From Timema cristinae (taxonomy: Eukaryota > Arthropoda > Insecta > Phasmatodea > Timematidae): DNA of 64,000 nt. Shown one piece after another: positions 54,901-64,000 of the stretch. Each line of letters opens with the position of its first letter. Within the stretch, counting starts at the first letter, position 1. The stretch lies in contig JBCFYV010000012.1 in the NCBI GenBank assembly GCA_039000515.1, forward strand, positions 125,618,132 through 125,682,131, given 5' to 3'. Below the pieces are notes generated by a model that saw nothing but the letters and a program-made list of their open reading frames with translations, did no database searches and was not told the origin of the DNA. The position numbers were made by a program, and so were the translations under genes.

Positions 54901-57800
54901 TACTAGTCTTACTAGTAGTTCTGTGAACAGTAGACCTCCCTCCATGTTATTATCGTTACTACAGTCTTACTAGTAGTTCTGTGAAAAGTAGACCTCCCTC
55001 CATGTTACTATCGTTACTACAGTCTTACTAGTAGTTCTGTGAAAAGTAGACCTCACTCCATGTTATTATCGTTACTAGAGTCTTACTAGTAGTTCTGTGA
55101 ACAGTTGACCTCCCTCCATGCTATTATCGTTACTACAGTGTTACTAGTAGTTCTGTGAACAGTAGACCTCCCTCCATGTTATTATCGTTAATACAGTCTT
55201 ACTAGTAGTTCTGTGAACAGTAGACCTCCCTCCATGTTATTATCGTTACTAGTCTTACTAGTAGTTCTGTGAACAGTAGACCTCCCTCCATGTTATTATC
55301 GTTACTACAGTCTTACTTGTAGTTCTGTGAACAGTAGACCTCCCTCCATGTTATTATCGTTACTACAGTCTTACTAGTAGTTCTGTGAACAGTAGACCTC
55401 CCTCCATGTTATTATCGTTACTACAGTCTTACTAGTAGTTCTGTGAAAAGTAGACCTCCCTCCATGTTATTATCGTTACTACAGTCTTACTAGTAGTTCT
55501 GTGAACAGTAGACCTCCCTCCATGTTATTATCGTTACTACAGTCTTACTTGTAGTTCTGTGAACAGTAGACCTCCCTCCATGTTATTATCGTTACTACAG
55601 TCTTACTAGTAGTTCTGTGAAAAGTAGACCTCCCTCCATGTTATTATCGTTACTACAGTCTTACTTGTAGTTCTGTGAACAGTAGACCTCCCTCCATGTT
55701 ATTATCGTTACTAGTCTTACTAGTAGTTCTGTGAACAGTAGACCTCCCTCCATGTTATTATCGTTACTACAGTCTTACTAGTAGTTCTGTGAAAAGTAGA
55801 CCTCCCTCCATGTTACTATCGTTACTACAGTCTTACTAGTAGTTCTGTGAAAAGTAGACCTCACTCCATGTTATTATCGTTACTAGAGTCTTACTAGTAG
55901 TTCTGTGAACAGTTGACCTCCCTCCATGCTATTATCGTTACTACAGTGTTACTAGTAGTTCTGTGAACAGTAGACCTCCCTCCATGTTATTATCGTTAAT
56001 ACAGTCTTACTAGTAGTTCTGTGAACAGTAGACCTCCCTCCATGTTATTATCGTTACTAGTCTTACTAGTAGTTCTGTGAACAGTAGACCTCCCTCCATG
56101 TTATTATCGTTACTACAGTCTTACTTGTAGTTCTGTGAACAGTAGACCTCCCTCCATGTTATTATCGTTTACTACAGTCTTACTAGTAGTTCTGTGAACA
56201 GTAGACCTCCCTCCATGTTATTATCGTTACTACAGTCTTACTAGTAGTTCTGTGAAAAGTAGACCTCCCTCCATGTTATTATCGTTACTACAGTCTTACT
56301 AGTAGTTCTGTGAACAGTAGACCTCCCTCCATGTTATTATCGTTACTACAGTCTTACTTGTAGTTCTGTGAACAGTAGACCTCCCTCCATGTTATTATCG
56401 TTACTACAGTCTTACTAGTAGTTCTGTGAAAAGTAGACCTCCCTCCATGTTATTATCGTTACTACAGTCTTACTTGTAGTTCTGTGAACAGTAGACCTCC
56501 CTCCATGTTATTATCGTTACTAGTCTTACTAGTAGTTCTGTGAACAGTAGAACCTCCCTCCATGTTATTATCGTTACTACAGTCTTACTAGTAGTTCTGT
56601 GAAAAGTAGACCTCCCTCCATGTTACTATCGTTACTACAGTCTTACTAGTAGTTCTGTGAAAAGTAGACCTCACTCCATGTTATTATCGTTACTAGAGTC
56701 TTACTAGTAGTTCTGTGAACAGTTGACCTCCCTCCATGCTATTATCGTTACTACAGTGTTACTAGTAGTTCTGTGAACAGTAGACCTCCTCCATGTTATT
56801 ATCGTTAATACAGTCTTACTAGTAGTTCTGTGAACAGTAGACCTCCCTCCATGTTATTATCGTTACTATCATCTTACTAGTAGTTCTGTGAACAGTAGAC
56901 CTCCCTCCATGTTATTATCGTTACTACAGTCTTACTAGTAGTTCTGTGAACAGTAGACCTCCCTCCATGTTATTATCGTTACTACAGTCTTACTTGTAGT
57001 TCTGTGAACAGTAGACCTCCCTCCATGTTATTATCGTTACTACAGTCTTACTAGTAGTTCTGTGAACAGTAGACCTCCCTCCATGTTATTATCGTTAATA
57101 CAGTCTTACTGTAGTTCTGTGAACAGTAGACCTCCCTCCATGTTATTATCGTTACTACAGTCTTACTAGTAGTTCTGTGAACAGTAGACCTCCCTCCATG
57201 TTACTATCGTTACTACAGTCTTACTAGTAGTTCTGTGAAAAGTAGACCTCCCTCCATGTTATTATCGTTACTACAGTCTTACTAGTAGTTCTGTGAACAG
57301 TAGACCTCCCTCCATGTTATTATCGTTACTACAGTCTTACTTGTAGTTCTGTGAACAGTAGACCTCCCTCCATGTTATTATCGTTACTACAGTCTTACTA
57401 GTAGTTCTGTGAAAAGTAGACCTCCCTCCATGTTATTATCGTTACTACAGTCTTACTGTAGTTCTGTGAAAAGTAGACCTCCCTCCATGTTATTATCGTT
57501 ACTACAGTCTTCTAGTAGTTCTGTGAACATAGACCTCCCTCCATGTTATTATCGTTACTACAGTCTTACTAGTAGTTCTGTGAACAGTAGACCTCCCTCC
57601 ATGTATTATCGTTAGTACAGTCTTACTAGTAGTTCTGTGAACAGTAGACCTCCCTCCATGTTATTATCGTTACTACAGTCTTACTAGTAGTTCTGTGAAC
57701 AGTAGACCTCCCTCCATGTTATTATCGTTACTACAGTCTTACTAGTAGTTCTGTGAACAGTAGACCTCCCTCCATGCTATTATCGTTACTACAGTCTTAC
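48998..57800. repeat. 58-bp satellite array, about 152 copies (8.8 kb)
   Basis: Unit AGTAGACCTCCCTCCATGTT, then ATTATCGTTACTACAGTCTT, then ACTAGTAGTTCTGTGAAC, with an SpeI-type ACTAGT in most units. Variants cluster by region: GCTACTAAAG forms at 49.4-50.7 kb, CCGTGTT forms at 51.1-54.0 kb, GAAAAGTAG and ACTTGTAG forms at 54.2-57.5 kb. At the right end a group of about 14 units (809-810 bp) recurs three times. Largest array in the window; no coding function. Confidence 0.97.
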
Positions 57801-58356
57801 AATTTATCTTCATACTTTAATTTAAGATTCTCCTTTATTTTCAACTCGATATTTTTGATTGGTGAACCAAGCTATATATAAAACTTGCTCGGTCCTCTTG
57901 GTCTCACAGATATCACAAAACAACTAACCGTCAGATTAAATTCCAATTGGTGAAGTTAAACCTTGGCCTCGCTAATCTCGGTCATTAAATAGCAAGTATG
58001 AGTAAAAAGTTGACCACTGCACATAATTATTTTAAATACATCATCCATTTTAATTTTTTTTACTGCTTATATTATCGAAACACATTAATAGTATATCGGC
58101 CATTTACGAAAGTAATTATTTTAAAACAGGGGAGATTAAAAGTGAATTATCTTTATACGAGATCGTGTGAATACTGGTGCCAATAAATTCCAGGCATGTT
58201 TCCTCGAGCCGTATTTTCCTTTCTTTATTTTATGTAAAGCTGGCGAGATTGTGGCTAGACCACAATGCAACAGTAAAGATGAGTCTCGTTCATCTTTCAG
58301 CCTTGTTGGAACACTCCATGGAAACAAATGAATATCATTTGGTTCCTAGCAACATT
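57801..58356. other. Non-coding spacer
   Basis: AT-rich sequence between two arrays; no gene recognised. Confidence 0.5.
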
Positions 58357-59488
58357 TCTGCTTTACATAGTTCCCGTCACCTCTGCTTTACATAGTTCCC
58401 ACCCCCTCTGCTTTACATAGTATCCCATCCCCTCTGCTTTACATAGTTCCCATCCCCCTCTAGTCCTCTTATTTCATAGTTCCCATCACCTCTGCTTTAC
58501 ATAGTTTCCCCCAACCCACCTCTGCTTTACATAGTTCCCACCCTCCCCCCTCTGCTTTACATAGTCCCCACCCCCTCTGCTTTACAACACTGTTTCCCCA
58601 CCCCCTCTGCTTTACATAGTTCCCACCCCCTCTGCTTTACACAGTTCCACAGTCACCCCCTCTGCTTTACATAGTTCCCACCCCTCTGCTTTACACAGTT
58701 CCCACCCCCTCTGCTTTACATAGTCCCACACCCCTGCTTTACATAGTTCCACCCCTCTGCTTTACATAGTTCCCACACCCTCTGCTTTACATAGTTCCCA
58801 CACCCTCTGCTTTACATAGTTCCCACCCCTCTGCTTTACAAGTTCGCCACATTCACCTCTGCTTTACATAGTTCCCACACCCTCTGCTTTACACAGTTCC
58901 CATCACCTCTGCTTTACATAGTTCCCACACCCTCTGCTTTACATAGTTCCCACACCCTCTGCTTTACACAGTTCCCATCACCCTCTGCTTTACATAGTTC
59001 CCACACCCTCTGCTTTACATAGTTCCACATCCCCTCTGCTTTACATAGTTCCCACACCCTCTGCTTTACATAGTTCCCACACCCTCTGCTTTACATAGTT
59101 CCCACCCCCATCTGCTTTACATAGTTCCCACACCCTCTGCTTTACACATAGTTCCCATCCCTCTGCTTTACATAGTTCCCACACCCTCTGCTTTACATAG
59201 TTCCCACCCCCTGTCTGCTTTACACAGTTCCATCCCCCTCTGCTTACATTGTTATTCCCACCCCCTCTGCTTTACATAGTTCCTCCCCACACCCCCCCTC
59301 TGCTTTACATAGTCCCCGCAACCACCCTCTTCTTTACATAGTTCCCACCCCTCTGCTTTACATAGTTCCACTCCCCTGCTTTTTACACTAGTTCCACCCC
59401 CTCTTACCCCTCTGCTTTACACAGTTCCCACCCCCTCTGCTTTACATAGTTCCCACACCCTCTGCTTTACACAGTTCCCATCACCTTG
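58357..59488. repeat. Pyrimidine-rich minisatellite, 22-26 bp, about 46 copies
   Basis: Unit CTCTGCTTTACATAGTTCCC plus a variable A/C linker (ACCC, ACACC, ATCAC). Unit length varies through C-run and linker changes, unlike the stable periods of the other arrays. The + strand is strongly pyrimidine-biased. Confidence 0.93.
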
Positions 59489-59764
59489 CTCTCCATATAA
59501 ACTTTACTCCAGATCCTCAACCCATAATGCAGTGGATCAGAAATTATGTTTGGCTATAAAAATGTAACGCTGGCCTTTGTTTGCTGTTTTTTAAGATTAA
59601 TTACTAATTAAAAAACTCCACGGCGTTCCACAAGGAGCTATACCAACTGAGCGGCTGATGATTGTGCCAAGATTTGAGGATAGAGGATGTCATGTCGTCA
59701 GCACAATGAGCCCTCCGTTAATCTCAGTTTTTAGACCAGACTTGCTACTTATTAACTCAAGTAG
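59489..59764. other. Short non-coding spacer
   Basis: No recognised gene. Confidence 0.45.
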
Positions 59765-59871
59765 TTCCTCCTTTGCCCTCACAAGGCTGAGATGACCCCT
59801 GTGAGTGGTGAGTATTGAACCCAGGACCTCTGGACCTGTAGCCAGGAGTTGTGACCGCTAGACCACAGACT
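59765..59871 (-). mobile_element. tRNA-derived SINE head (SINE-4)
   Basis: Minus-strand reading: GTGGTCTAGCGGTCACAACT (A-box region), CCTGGGTTCAATACTCACCA (B-box), GGGGTCATCTCAGCC. This is the head type that translates as TTPGYRSRGPGFNTH, common in invertebrate SINEs. The 46-bp array starts directly at its 5' boundary. Confidence 0.55.
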
Positions 59872-60508
59872 TGTCTGAGAACATGCCTCAAGATAGTCTC
59901 ACCGAGAACAAGGACTGGTCTGAGAACATGCCTCAAGATAGTCTCACCGAGAACCAAGGACTGGTCTGAGAACATACCTCAAGATAGTCTCACCGAGAAC
60001 CAAGGACTGGTCTGAGAACATGCCTCAAGATAGTCTCACCGAGAACCAAGGATGGTCTGAGAACATGCCTCAAGATAGTCTCACCGAGAACAAGGACTGG
60101 TCTGAGAACATGCCTCAAGATAGTCTCACCGAGAACCAAGGACTGGTCTGGAACATGCCTCAAGATAGTCTCACCGAGAACCAAGGACTGGTCTGAGAAC
60201 ATGCCTCAAGATAGTCTCACCGAGAACCAAGGACTGGTCTGAGAACATGCCTCAAGATAGTCTCACCGATAACAAGGACTGGTCTGAGAACATGCCTCAA
60301 GATAGTCTTACCGAGAACCAAGGACTGGTCTGAGAACATGCCTCAAGATAGTCTCACCGAGAACCAAGGACTGGTCTGAGAACATGCCTCAAGATAGTCT
60401 CACCGAGAACCAAGGACTGGTCTGAGAACATGCCTCAAGATAGTCTCACCGAGAACCAAGGAATGGTCTGAGGCCATGCCTCAAGATAGTCTCACCGAGA
60501 ACCAAGGT
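59872..60508. repeat. Minisatellite, 46 bp, about 14 copies
   Basis: Unit GGTCTGAGAACATGCCTCAA, then GATAGTCTCACCGAGAACCA, then AGGACT. Highly uniform with a few single-base losses. Confidence 0.95.
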
Positions 60509-60766
60509 ATTGATTGTGATGACGTGTCATTTCTTTGTTTGTTACGTCATAAACAATGCTTTTGTGTAAACAACCCATTTCATGATCCCTAGTTTTAGAA
60601 ATGGACACTTTTAATTAATTTGATGTTTAGACTATATTTTAATTATTAGATCATATTTATATCAAATATGTTTTGTAAATTCATGAATATTCAAACATAA
60701 TTTTTCCCCTACACATTTATCGAAATGACAAGATAATGTTGGTTTATAATAAACTTCGTTCATTCT
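60509..60766. other. Short non-coding spacer
   Basis: AT-rich sequence between two arrays. Confidence 0.5.
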
Positions 60767-61899
60767 TTATTTCTGTGCTAGTAAACTCCACAAACAAAGT
60801 GTATCTCTGCAACTAAACTGGATATATTTCTGTGCTAGTAAACTCCACAAACAAGTGTATCTCTGCAACTAAACTGGATATATTTCTGTGATAGCAAAAT
60901 CCACATTCTTTGTGTATCTCTGCAACTAAACTGGAGATTTCTGTGCTAGTAAACTCCCCATTCCTTGGTATCTCTGCAACAACCTGGAGATATTTCTGTG
61001 CTAGTAAACTCCACATTCTTTGTGTATCTCTGCAACTAGACTGGAGATACTTCTGTGCTAGTAAACTCCACATTCCATGTGTATCTCTGCAACTAACTGG
61101 AGATATTTCTGTGCTAGTAAACTCCACATTCCATGTGTATCTCTGCAACTAACCTGGAGAATTTCTGTGCTAGTAAACTCCACATTCCTGTGTATCTCGG
61201 CAACTAAGCTGGAGATATTTCTGTGCTAGTAACTCCACATTCCTTGTGTATCTCTGCAACTAACCTGGAGATATTCTGTGCTAGTAAACTTCACATTCTT
61301 TGTGTATCTCTGCAACTAAGCTGGAGATATTTCTGTGCTAGTAAACTCACATTCCTTGTGTATCTCTGCAACTAACCTGGAGATATTTCTGTGTAGTAAA
61401 CTCACATTCCATGTGTATCTCTGCAACTAACCTGGAGATATTTCTGTGCTAGTAAACTCCACATTCTTGTGTATCTCTGCAACTAGACTGGAGATACTTC
61501 TGTGTAGTAAACTCACATTCATGTGTATCTCTGCACTAACCTGGAGATATTTTTGTGCTAGTAAACTCCCCATTCCTTGTGTATCCCTGCAACTAAACTG
61601 GAGATATTTCTGTGCTAGTAAACTCCACATTCTTTGTGTATCTCTGCAACTAGACTGGAGATACTTTCTGTGCTAGTAAACTCCACATTCCATGTGTATC
61701 TCTGCAACTAACCTGGAGAATATTTTGTGCTAGTAAACTCCACATTCCTTGTGTATCTCTGCAACTAACCTGGAGATACTTCTGTGCTAGTAAACTCCAC
61801 ATTCCATGTGTATCTCTGCAACTAAACTGGAGATATTTCTGTGCTAGTAAACTCCACATTCTTTTGTATCTCTGCAACTAATTTGTAGATATTTCTGTG
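60767..61899. repeat. Minisatellite, 57 bp, about 20 copies
   Basis: Unit ATATTTCTGTGCTAGTAAAC, then TCCACATTCCTTGTGTATCT, then CTGCAACTAACCTGGAG. 57 is divisible by 3, so short frames appear on both strands. Units show frequent single-base deletions. Confidence 0.95.
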
Positions 61900-62052
61900 G
61901 GAGGAGTTAAGCTATTGCTTCTGAAGCAGACATTCGTAAATAAAAATTATATCTAGAGAATTGCAACAGTTTATTTAGTAAATGGATTTCATTACATTCA
62001 GATCTATTTTAGATTCAATTTATATCCGTCATCAACGATATAAAAATTCGAT
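61900..62052. other. Short non-coding spacer
   Basis: No recognised feature. Confidence 0.45.
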
Positions 62053-62230
62053 TCATGAGCCACATGGTCTAAGTTGTCACGTTCTCAATAGACTAGACTG
62101 CCGATGATGAAGAGATCGGGGTTAGATCCCGGTCTGGGGTACTAAGAGTGTTTTTTCCTAAATGGTTTCTCACACTTTCTCTCCAAGCAAATGCCTGTAC
62201 AAGTCCTCTAAAACACGCAACAGCAGGCTT
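62053..62230 (+). mobile_element. SINE-1, 3'-truncated
   Basis: CATGAGCCACATGGTCTAAG (A-box region), GGGTTAGATCCCGG (B-box), CCTAAATGGTTTCTCACAC, CTCCAAGCAAATGCCTGTAC. The 3' tail is missing. Confidence 0.6.
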
Positions 62231-62424
62231 GCAGTTGGCACGACCACTCAGACCTATGTACACTTGGTACAGTCAAATATGAAACATCACCATATATTTA
62301 TACTTTTTAAATCAATACTTACCAATAAATCACTCGCTACCACTAAAATAAACGACTAGATCAGACTAAATCATCATGAGCAAGGAAATGATGTACCCTT
62401 TGTATACGCTGTAATGTAGCAAGC

Positions 62425-62505
62425 TCACCTTGCCTTATTCCACTATGGTAGAGCTTATAAGATAAGGCCATAATGTAGTCCGTCAAGGTAAGGCCACATC
62501 CTTTC
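62425..62505. repeat. Hairpin-bearing short dispersed element, copy 2 (inverted)
   Basis: CACCTTGCCTTATTCCACTA, TGGTAGAGCTTATAAGATAA, GGCCATAATGTAGTC. This matches the reverse complement of the element near 5.47 kb, including both hairpin arms (CCACTATGG and a one-base variant GGCCATAATG). Confidence 0.5.
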
Positions 62506-62777
62506 AGTGTGAGCGGAGTGTATAATTATATTATATGAATGTCTTTCTGGATTAAATTTCAGCATAATCCATTCCTTGCCTTTTCTAAACAATGGCAATA
62601 AACGTTATAAAGAAGTAGGTTTGAGCCTTTACAGCGCATGCATGATATTAGCTCATTAGATACCAATCTTAGCTTATAATACACACTTGTTCAAAGATTG
62701 AAATACATTTTTATTATTTATTGTCTTAATAGTGAAACGTTGTCTAGCTGTTGTGAATAGGCCTACGATACAAGTTA
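62506..62777. other. Non-coding spacer
   Basis: AT-rich; no recognised feature. Confidence 0.45.
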
Positions 62778-64000
62778 AATAGTCATGTATCCGACGCTCT
62801 AATAGTCCTGTATCTGACAATAGATAGTCCTGTATCCGAAGCTAGATAGTCCTGTATCCAATGCTAGATAGTCCTGTATCCGACGCTAGATAGTCCTGTA
62901 TCCAATGCTAGATAGTCCTGTATCAGACGCTCGATAGTCCTGTATCCGACGCTAGATAGTCCTGTATCTGACACTAGATAGTCCTGTATCCAATGCTAGA
63001 TAGTCCTGTATCCGACGCTAGATAGTCCTGTATCCAATGCTAGATAGTCCTGTATCAGACGCTAGATAGTCCTGTATCTGACACTAGATAGTCCTGTATC
63101 CAATGCTAGATAGTCCTGTATCCGACGCTAGATAGTCCTGTATCTGACACTAGATAGTCCTGTATCCAATGCTAGATAGTCCTGTATCCGACGCTCGATA
63201 GTCCTGTATCAGACGCTCGATAGTCCTGTATCCGACGCTCGATAGTCCTGTATCCGACGCTCGATAGTCCTGTATCAGACGCTCGATAGTCCTGTATCCG
63301 ACGCTCGATAGTCCTGTATCCGACGCTAGATAGTCCTGTATCAGACACTAGATAGTCCTGTATCCAATGCTAGATAGTCCTGTATCCGACGCTCGATAGT
63401 CCCGTATCCGACGCTCGATAGTCCTGTATCAGACGCTCGATAGTCCTGTATCCGACGCTCGATAGTACTGTATCCGACGCTCGATAGTCCTGTATCCGAC
63501 GCTAGATAGTCCTGTATCAGACACTAGATAGTCCTGTATCCAATGCTAGATAGTCCTGTATCCGACGCTCTATAGTCCTGTATCAGACGCTAGATAGTCC
63601 TGTATCAGACACTAGATAGTCCTGTATCCGACACTAGATAGTCCTGTATCCGACACTAGATAGTCCTGTACCAGACACTAGATAGTCCTGTATCAGACAC
63701 TATATAGTCCTGTATCAGACGCTAGATAGTCCTGTATCAGACGCTAGATAGTCCTGTATCCGACGCTCTATAGTCCTGTATCAGACGCTAGATAGTCCTG
63801 TATCAGACGTTAGATATTCCTGTATCAGACGCTAGATAGTCCTGTATCAGACGCTAGATAGTCCTGTATCAGACGCTAGATAGTCCTGTATCCGACACTA
63901 GATAGTCCTGTATCCGACACTAGATAGTCCTGTACCAGACACTAGATAGTCCTGTATCAGACGCTAGATAGTCCTGTACCAGACGCTAGATAGTCCTGTA
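62778..64000. repeat. Minisatellite, 22 bp, about 55 copies, cut by window end
   Basis: Unit GCTAGATAGTCCTGTATCCG followed by AC, with variants TATCAGAC, TATCTGAC, TATCCAATG and GCTCGATAG arranged in recurring groups. The array is still running at the last base, so its true length is unknown. Confidence 0.96.

Noticed and set aside
60813..61877. Frames of 67-111 codons on both strands
   Set aside because: Products of the 57-bp period, which is divisible by three.

Overview
The window looks like nuclear DNA from an invertebrate animal, probably an arthropod and perhaps a hemipteran-like insect. It has an AT-rich background, spliced GC-richer exons, several tRNA-derived SINE families, decayed DNA transposons and non-LTR retrotransposon fragments. 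Species placement is inference. There are no operons, rRNA genes, CRISPR arrays or intact long genes. The only host gene I can recognise is the 3' end of SMG6 (EST1A), the PIN-domain endonuclease of nonsense-mediated mRNA decay. It lies on the + strand in the first 2 kb and its 5' part is outside the window. Its penultimate exon is open and well conserved; its last exon needs at least four frame changes to be read.

Layout. 1-2 kb: SMG6 tail. 2-23 kb: AT-rich non-coding DNA carrying interspersed repeats. These are a repeated AT-rich family, SINEs of at least three types, a broken pogo/Tigger-like element at 5.9-7.2 kb, an unclassified repeat present about four times, and the C-terminal remnant of a reverse transcriptase at 20.0-20.4 kb. 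23-64 kb: the character changes sharply. Fourteen minisatellites of different period (22 to 83 bp), plus one short 8-bp repeat, occupy about 24 kb, or roughly 60 % of this part. The largest are a 58-bp satellite of about 152 copies (49.0-57.8 kb), a 31-bp array of about 130 copies (31.4-35.5 kb) and a 30-bp array of about 75 copies (37.4-39.6 kb). The last array runs off the right edge. Between arrays lie further SINE copies, a second reverse-transcriptase remnant and a probable hAT-type MITE.

How it fits together. The long reading frames in the 30-bp array (up to 529 codons) follow from a period divisible by three and are not genes. Target-site duplications flank at least two SINE copies, so they arose by retrotransposition. 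Two SINE families with different heads share a 3' end, suggesting one LINE partner. Several arrays contain higher-order repeats or bursts of single-base indels, which bear on how far copy numbers and the SMG6 frame breaks can be trusted.
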